Source of the DNA: Melioribacter roseus
GTDB lineage: Bacteria; Bacteroidota; Ignavibacteria; Ignavibacteriales; Melioribacteraceae
Reading direction: 5' to 3'
DNA: 64,000 nucleotides
Assembly: GCA_020722065.1 (NCBI GenBank)
Contig: DYLK01000014.1
Coordinates: 1 to 64,000, forward strand
Made by a program: the position numbers and the translations under genes. Positions 56,395-64,000 of the stretch are shown piece by piece (the first letter of the stretch is position 1; each line of letters opens with the position of its first letter). The notes under the pieces were generated by a model. The model searched no databases. It saw only the letters and a program-made list of their open reading frames with translations, and was not told the origin of the DNA.

Positions 56395-57119
56395 TATTCA
56401 ATAAAATTAGCATTAGTATAAACATTCTGAACATCATCATTGTCTTCGAGCATTTCAATAAGTTTTTCAACTTTTTCGATATTATCACCTGAAACATCAA
56501 TAGTATTTTTAGCAATCCATTGTAAAGACGCATTTTCCACTGTTAATTTTGCATTTGCAAGAGCAAGACGGACAGATTCAAAATTTTCTATTTCAGAAGT
56601 AATTTCAAAGTAATCTTCTTCAAGTTGAATATCTTCAGCACCTGCTTCAAGAACAATTTCCATTAACTCATCTTCCGATTTTCCTTGTTGAGGAAGAGTG
56701 ATAACGCCTTTACGCTCAAACATCCACGCAACGGAACCTGTTTCTCCCATTGCTCCACCGTTTTTACTAAAAATATGTCGGACTTCAGCAACAGTTCGGT
56801 TTTTATTGTCAGTAGCACTTTCTACTAAAAATGCAACTCCGTTTGGACCGTAACCTTCATAAGTTAATTCAGTATAATTTACGGAGTCAAGTTCTCCGAT
56901 TGCTTTTTTTATTGCTCTTTCGATATTATCTAAAGGCATGTTCGCTGATTTAGCATTATCTACTGCTAAACGCAATCGCGGATTTCCATTTGGATCACCA
57001 CCACCTTGTCGAGCTGCAATTGTAATTTCTTTTATCAATTTTGTGAATATTTTACCACGTTTTGCGTCAATAACGGCTTTTTTTCTTTTTGTTGTAGCCC
57101 ATTTAGAATGACCTGACAT
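56394..57119 (-). CDS. yebC: YebC/PmpR-family regulator (TACO1 homologue)
   Basis: The 241-residue protein starts MSGHSKWATTKRKKAVIDAK, the invariant YebC opening, with RGKIFTKLIKEITIAARQGG (~20-39) and GYGPNGVAFLVESATDNKNR (~88-107). The family acts in DNA-binding regulation or in translation of difficult sequences (the TACO1 role); which applies here is not shown. It is commonly next to ruvC, as here: recJ-yebC-ruvC-ruvA. It lies nine bases after recJ. Confidence 0.93.
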   Translation of the reverse strand: MSGHSKWATTKRKKAVIDAKRGKIFTKLIKEITIAARQGGGDPNGNPRLRLAVDNAKSANMPLDNIERAIKKAIGELDSVNYTELTYEGYGPNGVAFLVESATDNKNRTVAEVRHIFSKNGGAMGETGSVAWMFERKGVITLPQQGKSEDELMEIVLEAGAEDIQLEEDYFEITSEIENFESVRLALANAKLTVENASLQWIAKNTIDVSGDNIEKVEKLIEMLEDNDDVQNVYTNANFIE

Positions 57120-57128
57120 TGTCCACCT

Positions 57129-58844
57129 TTAACTTTTTATTTTAATATCTTTTATTTTTAATTGCGGGAAAACCTTGTCCCATTTTACATATTGATCTAT
57201 TGAAAAAACGATATCCATTAAAACGTTTTCAAAATCATCAACTTCTTGAAAAATATATCCCAGATTAAAACCTATGGAATCAAATACTTTATCGCTTCCA
57301 TTTTGAGAAAGAACTCCAATTACATGATTTGTCCCGACAATTCTTGGTTTTCCGTTAAATTTAACATCTTTTGCTAAAAATACTGGGCGAGAATTTTTAG
57401 GACCGAATGGAGCAAATTGTTCAAGAATTCTTAAAAATTTGCTTGTAATTTCTGAAAAATGTATCTCAGAATCAATACTAATTTCTGGAATGATGTCGTT
57501 TTCTGTCATTCTTTGGTTTAATATTGAATTGAATTTGATACGAAATTCATCAATTTTATCTAATGATATTTCCAATCCAGCAGCAGCTTCGTGTCCACCA
57601 AATTGAATTAACAAATCTTTACATTCTTCCAAAGCTGAATAAATATTAAATCCTTTTATGCTTCTTGCCGAACCTTTTGCAACTCCATCAATCGTGGTTA
57701 GCATTACAGAGGGACGGTAGTATTTTTCCACTAAACGAGAGGCAACTATTCCAATTACTCCAGGATGCCAATCATCATCATGCAAAACAATTCCTTTATC
57801 GACTTCAAAATTAACAACTTCCTCAACTTTTTCGAGAGCAAATGAATAAGTTATTTCATCAATTTTTCTTCGCTCAATATTTTTTTCTTCTAAAATTTTA
57901 GCTATTTCATTTGCTTTTTCTGTCGTTTCGCATGTGAATAAATCTACCGCAATTTGTGCATCACCTAATCGTCCAACTGCATTAATTCGAGGGGCAATAG
58001 AAAAAACAATTTGATTTGATGATAAATTTCCAAAATCAAGTTTTGCAGCTTGTAAAAGTGCTTTAATTCCTGGACGTGGGTTTGTGTTTATCATTTCAAT
58101 ACCCTTGCGGACTAAAATTCTGTTTTCATCAATCAACGGAACGATATCCGCAGTGCTTGCAAGAGCAACTAAATCGATATAATCTAAAACTATATCTTTT
58201 TTGCCAAATTTATCTGCAACGGCGCGAGCAAGTTTAAATGCAACACCAGCACCAGAAAGATATTTGAATGGATAATTATCGCCGGGTTTTAGTGGATCGA
58301 GTACAGCATAAGCGCGGGGAATTTCTTCTTTTGGTTGGTGATGATCGCAGATGATTATATCAATCCCTAATGTATTTGCATAATCAACTTCACTAATTGC
58401 CGTAATTCCGCAATCAACGGAAATAATTAAATCGGTTTTTTGCGAATATATTTGCTCGATTCCTTCTATTGAAAGTCCGTAACCTTCAGTTAATCTCTTT
58501 GGAATATGAACATCAACATTTCCACCTAATCGTTTAAGGAAAAGATACATAAGAGAAGCAGCACAAGTTCCATCAACATCATAATCACCATAAATTGTAA
58601 TTTTTTGATTTGTTGTGAGTGCTTTAATTACTCTTGAAGAAGCCTTTTCCATTCCATCCATTAAAAAAGGATTATGTAATTCTTCCAATAAAGGACGAAA
58701 GAAGTGTTTTGCTTCCAAAAAATTTGTAACATTTCTACTTATTAACAAGTCTGCAAGAATAGTTGAAATGTTCAAACTGTCGGCAAGTGCCAGACTTTTG
58801 ATTTTATCAACTGGGTCTTTAAATTTCCATCGTTTTCGTGTCAT
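57129..58844 (-). CDS. recJ: Single-stranded-DNA-specific exonuclease RecJ
   Basis: RecJ degrades single-stranded DNA 5' to 3' in recombination and mismatch repair. The 571-residue protein has the DHH-family motifs ITIYGDYDVDGTCAASLMYL (~77-96), LIISVDCGITAISEVDYA (~137-154) and the DHH motif IICDHHQPKEEIPRAYAVLD (~161-180). LSGAGVAFKLARAVADKFG follows. The DHHA1 part includes GVAKGSARSIKGFNIYSALE (~393-412) and GGHEAAAGLEI (~420). The ATG lies 16 bases after the rnpB 3' helix and no Shine-Dalgarno is obvious. Confidence 0.94.
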   Translation of the reverse strand: MTRKRWKFKDPVDKIKSLALADSLNISTILADLLISRNVTNFLEAKHFFRPLLEELHNPFLMDGMEKASSRVIKALTTNQKITIYGDYDVDGTCAASLMYLFLKRLGGNVDVHIPKRLTEGYGLSIEGIEQIYSQKTDLIISVDCGITAISEVDYANTLGIDIIICDHHQPKEEIPRAYAVLDPLKPGDNYPFKYLSGAGVAFKLARAVADKFGKKDIVLDYIDLVALASTADIVPLIDENRILVRKGIEMINTNPRPGIKALLQAAKLDFGNLSSNQIVFSIAPRINAVGRLGDAQIAVDLFTCETTEKANEIAKILEEKNIERRKIDEITYSFALEKVEEVVNFEVDKGIVLHDDDWHPGVIGIVASRLVEKYYRPSVMLTTIDGVAKGSARSIKGFNIYSALEECKDLLIQFGGHEAAAGLEISLDKIDEFRIKFNSILNQRMTENDIIPEISIDSEIHFSEITSKFLRILEQFAPFGPKNSRPVFLAKDVKFNGKPRIVGTNHVIGVLSQNGSDKVFDSIGFNLGYIFQEVDDFENVLMDIVFSIDQYVKWDKVFPQLKIKDIKIKS

Positions 58845-58860
58845 CTGTTTTCAGAAGTAA

Positions 58861-59280
58861 ACGAATAATCCAGATCTATAAGCCGAATTCTGTTTCCCTA
58901 AAATTGGGATAGCAGTTATTTATCTAGAACTATTATTACTAATAGTTTCGAGCGACCTACCCAAGAAATATACGAAACGGACAATTTCGCTCCCGAAAGA
59001 AATTTCTCCTATTTGGTCTTGCTCCAAGTGGGGTTTGCCTTGTTCCAATAAAATTGGAATCCACTTAATGGACCTGAAATATTACTATTTCAGCGGTAGT
59101 CTCTTACACTACCTTTTCACCTTTTCCCGAATCAACGGGTAGTTTATTTTCTGTGGCACTTTCCGTATTCCGATTTTTACATCGAAATCCCGGGCGTTAC
59201 CCGGCACCTTGTCCTATGGAGTTCGGACTTTCCTCTACTCAATTAAATTGAATAGCAACTGCCCAATCTGTATCATTCGT
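58861..59280 (-). ncRNA. rnpB: RNase P RNA (class A type)
   Basis: RNase P RNA is the catalytic RNA that matures tRNA 5' ends. Read on the minus strand, the region contains the universal rnpB core GAGGAAAGTCCG near 59225-59236, then GGTGCCGGGTAACGCCCGGG (59192-59211), and near the 3' end ACAGAATTCGGCTTATAGAT. The ends pair to make helix P1: ACGAATGATACAGAT (59280-59266) with ATCTGGATTATTCGT (58875-58861), 14 of 15 positions paired, including one G-U. The gene is about 420 bases and sits 16 bases upstream of recJ on the same strand. Confidence 0.95.
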
Positions 59281-59654
59281 ATTTATTCTACCTTAATCTA
59301 ATTACAAAATAATTACTTTAATATACGAATAATTCGGCTTTTTTGTTTGAAAATGTTGTTAGATAAAAACGAGTTTGGTTATAATTTTTAGTTATTATAT
59401 TGAAAATTATTTTTAGCTATTTCAAAATTAGTTGTCGCCAATTCGAATAAATATTTATAAGTGGCTTTTTATAAATAAAATTGTATGTCGCAGTTAATAA
59501 AAATATTATTTAATAGAATTGTTTTGGATAAGTTAGACTAAACGTAACAACTAACTTTGCAATTTATAAAATGAGAGTGCGAAAAAGAAATCAGTAAAAA
59601 ATGTCTGAACTATGATTAATCTGATTTTAGGATTTCCAAGATTAGTTCTGTCTT

Positions 59655-59680
59655 CCTTCGAGGTACTTGTTCCTCGAAGG
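59655..59680. repeat. Hairpin element CCTTCGAGG / CCTCGAAGG
   Basis: A perfect nine-bp inverted repeat with an eight-base loop. It lies inside the repeat-rich gap with no adjacent T run, so it is unlikely to be a terminator. Confidence 0.65.
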
Positions 59681-59756
59681 TATGAATGAAGAAAAGCAGT
59701 AATCGATAAAGAGTAATCAACTAATCCTAAAGTCTCACATTCTCAAAGTCCAAACT

Positions 59757-59834
59757 TGTCATTCTGAACGGAGTGAAGAATCTTTCTTATATTAATCTAT
59801 TTCTCAAGATACTTCGCATTCGCTCAGTATGACA
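59757..59834. repeat. Long imperfect inverted repeat (GTCATTCTGAACG type)
   Basis: TGTCATTCTGAACGGAGTGA (from 59757) and its partner ending GCTCAGTATGACA (59834) can fold into an imperfect hairpin of about 78 bases. Sequence of the form GTCATTCTGAACGGAGTGAA is a widespread intergenic repeat in Bacteroidetes-group genomes. Confidence 0.7.
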
Positions 59835-59855
59835 TAGAGAAAATCATTTGCATTT

Positions 59856-59882
59856 GGTAGGTCAGACGTCCTCGTCTGACAA
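59856..59882. repeat. REP-like palindromic repeat, copy 2
   Basis: The core GTCAGACG-TCCT-CGTCTGAC (59861-59880) with flanks is the exact reverse complement of positions 18-44. It is followed 33 bases later by copy 3 in the opposite orientation. Confidence 0.85.
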
Positions 59883-59913
59883 AACAAAAAATGATTTAAT
59901 TGTTAATTCAAAC

Positions 59914-59940
59914 GAACAGACGCGGACGTCTGTTCCACCA
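59914..59940. repeat. REP-like palindromic repeat, copy 3 (variant)
   Basis: GAACAGACG-CGGA-CGTCTGTTC has the same CAGACGNGGACGTCTG core and ends in CCACC, as copy 1 ends in CCTACC. Copies 2 and 3 form an inverted pair, the arrangement of BIME elements. Confidence 0.78.
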
Positions 59941-59990
59941 AATAATTAAAAAATTAATCTATAAACTGAAAACTATTATGTAGTTTAAAA

Positions 59991-60023
59991 AAAAGAACTC
60001 CATCTTCAAGGTGGAGTTCTTTT
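59991..60023 (-). terminator. Terminator of the nuclease gene (bidirectional shape)
   Basis: AAAAGAACTCCA and TGGAGTTCTTTT pair in a 12-bp stem with a nine-base loop, flanked by A and T runs on the two sides. It lies 74 bases past the stop of the minus-strand nuclease gene and would also stop plus-strand transcription. Confidence 0.85.
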
Positions 60024-60043
60024 TAAGTTTACAAATTCAAGAG

Positions 60044-60068
60044 ATTCCCGATAGAAGCATTCGGGAAT
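60044..60068. repeat. Short inverted repeat ATTCCCGA / TCGGGAAT
   Basis: A perfect eight-bp inverted repeat with a nine-base loop, followed by GACAG. The phrase around it resembles a common intergenic repeat (GAATGACAG type). It lies between the terminator and the nuclease stop. Confidence 0.6.
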
Positions 60069-60097
60069 GACAGAAAATGATAATATATATTCACTGA

Positions 60098-62071
60098 TTA
60101 TTTCATCAAAATCATTTTCTTTACTTCACTAAAACTGCCACTTTGCAATTTATAGAAATAAATTCCCGAAGGTAATTGATAATTACTAATTGATAATTGA
60201 TAATTATGTGAACCAGCGGACATTTCTTTATCTATCAAAGTTGCCACTTTTTCGCCAAGTGTGTTGAATAATTCCAATTTTACGTGCGAATCTTGAGGAA
60301 TACTAAATTTTATTTCCGTACTTGGGTTAAACGGATTTGGATAGTTTTGGAATAAATGAAATTCATTAACACGCAATATTTCGTCTTCAATTGCAACTGG
60401 AGTTGTCTTAAATCTTGCAACTACTCCATCGTGGTCAGATGCCCACATTGCAGTTGATTCATCATCTTCGTAATATTCTGGATAATCAGAATTTGCATGC
60501 GGATATTTTATATATGAAATGTAAGGTTCAAAATTTTGATTGACTATAATATGGTCTAAAGCCTGTGCATTTCCTTCATAAACGTAAGAAAAACGATGAG
60601 TTTTATCGACTTTGTAAACTAAATTTACCAATGTTGGATTTACGGTTGTACTTGCTTCGTACATTGCTCCGAGTGGATCGGGAATTCCAGTTATTTCACC
60701 AAGAACATCAACATAACCATCTGTAAATTCAAACTGGTTCATATCTCCAACAACCATAATTTTAGAATTAGGATAAGCATTTTGAAAATCTTGAATATAA
60801 TCTGAAAGCCAGATTGATTGCTGATAACGTTTTTCGCGGACAAATCCGCCCAAAGAAGGATCATCGATATCGTTACGTGAACGTAGATGAAGATTTAGCA
60901 ATCTGAAAGAAAATCCATTTACTGTCGCTTCCAATTTCAAAGGAGCTCTATCAAAAGTATCGTAATATTGTCCGCCAAAATAAAATTCCTCATTTTCGCC
61001 AACAACATCTAAACCGCTAATTGTCAAACGGTTTTTATAAAGAAATGCAACGTTATTATGTGTCCAATCTGTATCTTCTAAATATTGAGAATAAACAACG
61101 GTTGGGTCATCTTGGGAGATTTGCGAAATTAATCCGTTTAGAGTTGCAGCGTCTTGAACTTCTTGAACGGCGATAATATCTGGCGAGCCAAGAACTTCGC
61201 GAATATATTTTGAAATTTTCTTTTTTCTTGTTGAATATGTTGTTGCATCATCATCGTTAAAGACATGTAAATTGATTGAAGCAACCGAATATTCATCTTG
61301 ATTTGCTGTAGAAACTGCATCAATTGTGATGTCTGTATCAACATCAAGAGTAATAGGGAAAATACCAAATTCATCAAAACTAAAACGTACTACACCTTTT
61401 ACATAATTTATCAGATTTCCGCCTTTCACTTTTACTGCAGAAGATTCATCGCTGTAAGTGTCAATTTCAAACACTTCGGGATTTCCATCCCAAACGGGCA
61501 AGCCAGTTTGCCCAGGATAATCAATTCCTGGTTCGCGAAAAGTTCTTCCGTTTTGATGAGCAACTGCGTAAAAATCGCCGTGTATATTTGTTCCTGAAGT
61601 TGTCATTCCATTATAAAATTCAACAAGCATTCCTTCAAATCTTTCCATTGAATTTTCTGGTTGAGGACGAATTGGAGAAGGAGTGTTTTCGTCCCACAGA
61701 ATCGCAGTAGGCAATGGGTTGTTATGTGAAATTTCTGTTACAGTTGGACTTGTAATTTCCGTTAATCCATAATATTCAGAAATTGTGCCTGTAACGTTAA
61801 CTAAATCGCCCGACTGCACGGATGGAGTAGAGGAAGTATAAACTGCAATTCCGTTTGAAGTTTCTGGGTTATTATCATCGCGACTATCGGGAGTTTGAAT
61901 GTAAAAACTATTCGAAAGAACCAAAGTTACAATGTTATTTTGTGTTGTAACTGATTGTCCTATATACGGACTTTCCAAACCAGATCCTTGAATTTGGTAA
62001 ATTTCGTACGATTTTTGAGCAAATATCTGTGATGTGAAAATCACAATAATTAGAAGAAATATCTTTTTCAT
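60098..62071 (-). CDS. T9SS-exported endonuclease/exonuclease/phosphatase-family nuclease
   Basis: The 657-residue protein has a signal peptide (MKKIFLLIIVIFTSQIFAQ) and an OB-fold domain (~30-140; SGDLVNVTGTISEYYGLTEI). An EEP catalytic domain (~265-570) follows, with DIIAVQEVQD, HNNVAFLYKN, FRLLNLHLRSRND, MVVGDMNQFE and WASDHDGVVARF in the expected order, so it should be active. A C-terminal T9SS type A sorting module (~580-657) has LFQNYPNPFNPSTEIKFSIP and PSGIYFYKLQSG. It is predicted to be an extracellular or surface DNase, possibly for phosphate or nucleotide scavenging. A short NYQL repeat lies in the sorting domain. Confidence 0.9.
   Translation of the reverse strand: MKKIFLLIIVIFTSQIFAQKSYEIYQIQGSGLESPYIGQSVTTQNNIVTLVLSNSFYIQTPDSRDDNNPETSNGIAVYTSSTPSVQSGDLVNVTGTISEYYGLTEITSPTVTEISHNNPLPTAILWDENTPSPIRPQPENSMERFEGMLVEFYNGMTTSGTNIHGDFYAVAHQNGRTFREPGIDYPGQTGLPVWDGNPEVFEIDTYSDESSAVKVKGGNLINYVKGVVRFSFDEFGIFPITLDVDTDITIDAVSTANQDEYSVASINLHVFNDDDATTYSTRKKKISKYIREVLGSPDIIAVQEVQDAATLNGLISQISQDDPTVVYSQYLEDTDWTHNNVAFLYKNRLTISGLDVVGENEEFYFGGQYYDTFDRAPLKLEATVNGFSFRLLNLHLRSRNDIDDPSLGGFVREKRYQQSIWLSDYIQDFQNAYPNSKIMVVGDMNQFEFTDGYVDVLGEITGIPDPLGAMYEASTTVNPTLVNLVYKVDKTHRFSYVYEGNAQALDHIIVNQNFEPYISYIKYPHANSDYPEYYEDDESTAMWASDHDGVVARFKTTPVAIEDEILRVNEFHLFQNYPNPFNPSTEIKFSIPQDSHVKLELFNTLGEKVATLIDKEMSAGSHNYQLSISNYQLPSGIYFYKLQSGSFSEVKKMILMK
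60172..60206 (-). repeat. Short tandem AATTGAT-type repeat inside the T9SS sorting domain
   Basis: The bases AATTGATAATTACTAATTGA and the following TAATTGATAATTA repeat the unit AATTGATA, encoding NYQLSISNYQLPSG. The repeated NYQL is absent from the general sorting-domain consensus, so a simple-sequence insertion is likely. Confidence 0.6.
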
Positions 62072-62078
62072 AAGTACC

Positions 62079-63638
62079 TTATTTTAATTTAACAACTTTT
62101 TCAACCGCCATCAAAATCTCATTATTTTCAACAAGATTAATAGCTTTATTTAAATCTTTGTATAAAATTCTATCTTTTTTTAGTGTTTTCACTGATTTTC
62201 TTATTTCGTTATAAGCAGCGGAGGTTCCTTTTCCACATTGGAGAGGTTTTAAGAAATCAATTCCCTGGCAAGCAGTAATCATTTCGATAGCAATTACTTT
62301 CTCAACATTTTTTAGAATTTGGTAACAATGTCGCGCCGCAATTGAGCCCATAGAATTGTGATCTTCTTGATTTGCTGATGTTGGAATTGAATCGACACTT
62401 GCTGGATGAGCGAGAGTTTTGTTTTCCGAAACAAGAGAAGCAGCAGTATATTGAACAATCATAAATCCCGAATTTAATCCACCATCAGTTGTTAAAAATC
62501 GAGGCAACATACTTAAAGAACCATTTACTAATCGTTCAATTCTTCTTTCGGCAACATTAGATAATTCAGCAAGAGCAATTTTCATAAAATCCATTGCCAA
62601 AGCCATTGGTTGCCCGTGAAAATTTCCACCTTCGATATGTTTTTCGGATTCTGGGAAAATTAGCGGATTATCATTTGCCGAATTAATTTCAATTTCAACT
62701 CGCGAGGCAACATATTGTATTGCATCTCTTGAAGCACCGTGAATTTGAGGAATTGCCCGCACAGAATATGAATCTTGTACTCGTTTATCATTTTGCAAAT
62801 GCGATTGTCTAATTTCACTTCCTTCTATCAAATTTCGCATATTTTCAGCCGAAGCAAGCTGCCCTGGATATGGACGCAATTTGTGTAAATCTTCATCATA
62901 AGCTTTATCCGTTGCACGCAAAGCTTCGTGAGAAAGAGCGGCGGAAATATCAGCCATTTTGGCAATTTTAATTGCTCTAATTGTAATAAATGATGCAAAG
63001 GCAGTCATCATCTGTGTGCCATTATTTAATGATAAACCTTCTTTTGCCGTTAGTTCTACGGGAATTAAATTGTATTTCTTTAGAATTTTAGATGAATTTT
63101 CAATTTTGCTGTAACTTATTGTTTCTGAAGTAACTGAATCAAATTTTTCTGCCAAACCTTCGCCAATCATTGCCAAAGCAAGATGAGAAAGCGGAGCTAA
63201 ATCGCCACTTGAACCAACTGAACCTTGTGAAGGAATTACGGGAATAATATTTTGATTTATCATTTCAATAAGTAGTTGAATAGTAGAAAGTCTAATTCCA
63301 GAATTTCCTTTCGCAAGTGCATTTGCGCGAAGTAACATCATCAATTTTACAATAAACGGAGGAAGTGGCTCGCCAACTCCAACTGAATGACTTCTAATTA
63401 AATTTTTTTGTAATTCGGCTAATTTTTCTTTTGAAATTTTCACGTTTGCAAACTCGCCAAAACCAGTTGTTACGCCATAAATTACTTTGTCTTCCGCAAT
63501 CCATTTTTCAACCAAATTACGAGCTTTATTTATATTCGATTTTGCCTTCTCTGAAATTTCAACTTTGGGATTTGAAGAGAGAAATTCATCAATAATTTCT
63601 AAAGTAAGACTATTTCCATCGAGAACTAACTTTTTCAT
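62079..63638 (-). CDS. hutH: Histidine ammonia-lyase (HAL) with Ser-Ser-Gly triad
   Basis: HAL deaminates histidine to urocanate, the first step of histidine breakdown. The 519-residue protein has YGVTTGFGEFANVKIS (~60-75; catalytic Tyr), the MIO region GSVGSSGDLAPLSHLAL (~139-155), and NGTQMMTAFASFITIR. Later motifs are QDSYSVRAIPQIHGASRDAI (~287-306), SANDNPLIFPES and GNFHGQPMALAMDF. The triad that cyclises to the MIO cofactor is Ser143-Ser144-Gly145 rather than the usual Ala-Ser-Gly; the central Ser is kept. No hutU/hutI neighbours are in the window. The nuclease gene follows after seven bases. Confidence 0.85.
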   Translation of the reverse strand: MKKLVLDGNSLTLEIIDEFLSSNPKVEISEKAKSNINKARNLVEKWIAEDKVIYGVTTGFGEFANVKISKEKLAELQKNLIRSHSVGVGEPLPPFIVKLMMLLRANALAKGNSGIRLSTIQLLIEMINQNIIPVIPSQGSVGSSGDLAPLSHLALAMIGEGLAEKFDSVTSETISYSKIENSSKILKKYNLIPVELTAKEGLSLNNGTQMMTAFASFITIRAIKIAKMADISAALSHEALRATDKAYDEDLHKLRPYPGQLASAENMRNLIEGSEIRQSHLQNDKRVQDSYSVRAIPQIHGASRDAIQYVASRVEIEINSANDNPLIFPESEKHIEGGNFHGQPMALAMDFMKIALAELSNVAERRIERLVNGSLSMLPRFLTTDGGLNSGFMIVQYTAASLVSENKTLAHPASVDSIPTSANQEDHNSMGSIAARHCYQILKNVEKVIAIEMITACQGIDFLKPLQCGKGTSAAYNEIRKSVKTLKKDRILYKDLNKAINLVENNEILMAVEKVVKLK

Positions 63639-63900
63639 AATTACACTTTTTTATTGGGGTTGAAAAATTATTAAGTTAAATATGATTATCAAAGTAATTA
63701 ATATTCAATTTAACAGAATGTTCTAATTAACTAAATATTCTAAAACCGTAACAAATCCAAAATGATAAATCAATGTTAATTTTTAGTTAATTATTATTTG
63801 TGAATAATATTGAACAGAAGGTTTATTTAACTTTACTAAATTCTTTATTAAGAATTACTTAAATTAATTAAAAAACAGATTTTCAAACCTTATTCATTTT

Positions 63901-64000
63901 ATGGTTGACATAAAAACACTAAACCTTGATGAACATTCCAATTTGGGCGATCTGCCTAAAATTACCGATTGCGTAATAGATTTCCATAAATCTGTTCACG
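63901..64000 (+). CDS. Start of a plus-strand gene, cut by the window end
   Basis: The frame opens at ATG 63901 (MVDIKTLNLDEHSNLGDLPK, then ITDCVIDFHKSVH) and stays open to the last base. The 33 visible residues are too few to assign a family. There is no clear ribosome-binding site, so the true start could lie elsewhere. The 262 bases before it, divergent from hutH, are AT-rich with no recognised motif. Confidence 0.4.
   Translation, partial: MVDIKTLNLDEHSNLGDLPKITDCVIDFHKSVH

Larger units (their letters stand above)
59281..60097. other. Repeat-rich 800-bp non-coding gap
   Basis: No convincing gene is seen between rnpB and the nuclease gene. 59281-59600 is plain AT-rich sequence, presumably holding the rnpB promoter. 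59601-60080 holds several unrelated dispersed-type elements, listed separately, and a terminator hairpin at 59991-60023. The segment from about 59602 to 59650 (ATGTCTGAACTATGATTAAT, then CTGATTTTAGGATTTCCAAG) resembles a common Bacteroidetes-group intergenic repeat family. Confidence 0.7.

Overview
The window is low-GC (estimated near 30% by eye), densely coded bacterial chromosome. Several features point to the Ignavibacteria / Chlorobi-Bacteroidetes side of the tree. Secreted proteins carry type IX secretion (T9SS) C-terminal sorting modules of the NPFNPSTEIKFSIP style, and there is a PorV/PorQ-type outer-membrane protein. The indolepyruvate oxidoreductase is the short form, and intergenic repeats resemble those of that group. 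This assignment is inferred from gene content; no 16S rRNA gene is present. No prophage, insertion sequence, CRISPR array or defence island was seen. The window is mostly housekeeping genes with a few accessory patches.

Layout. 1-8.9 kb: an outer-membrane barrel, a CYTH protein, an AddB-like nuclease, an MscS-family channel, PdxB, a TauE/SafE permease and Sua5/TsaC. 9-13 kb: the tRNA/rRNA-modification set mnmE-mnmG-rsmG, with two parS centromere sites between mnmE and mnmG, suggesting the origin is not far away. 13.3-18.4 kb: iorAB, an M14 peptidase, a small membrane protein and a TPR protein. 18.4-22.5 kb: tRNA-Arg(CCU), an unknown protein, enolase, a fold-type II PLP lyase and a TetR regulator. 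22.6-30.2 kb (minus): a 1,527-residue lamin-tail-domain surface protein with a perfect 458-bp internal duplication, a dGTPase, and the stator genes motB and motA. 30.3-35.2 kb (plus): a winged-helix regulator, glycosyltransferase, methyltransferase, flippase and PorQ-like protein, likely one operon. 35.3-40.4 kb (minus): a dihydroorotate-dehydrogenase-like enzyme and an NtrC-type regulator with its membrane kinase. 40.5-45.7 kb (minus): greA-tilS-hpt-ftsH-polyprenol kinase. 45.7-48.2 kb: an EVE-domain protein, a regulatory-looking intergenic region, a 26-codon ORF and a soluble PAS kinase. 48.4-53 kb (plus): DUF3109-rpoN-methyltransferase-hslV-hslU. 53.1-59.3 kb (minus): an acyltransferase-like membrane protein, a small barrel, a CBM48 protein, ruvA-ruvC-yebC-recJ and rnpB (RNase P RNA). 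59.3-60.1 kb: a repeat-rich gap. 60.1-63.6 kb (minus): a T9SS-exported nuclease and a histidine ammonia-lyase. The window ends in the first codons of a plus-strand gene.

How it fits together. Three themes recur. The first is sigma-54 control: rpoN, an NtrC-family activator with its kinase, and one candidate -24/-12 promoter. The second is cell surface and T9SS: the PorQ-like protein in an operon with glycan genes, and two large exported proteins. The third is genome maintenance: parS, RuvA/RuvC, RecJ and the AddB-like nuclease. The points most worth a second look are the 46.3-46.6 kb intergenic region (twin operators, sigma-54-like promoter, strong ribosome-binding site, tiny ORF), the parS pair without parAB beside it, the perfect duplication in the lamin-tail gene, the inverted REP-like repeats shared between both ends of the window, the rnpB-recJ junction, and the Ser-Ser-Gly triad in HutH.
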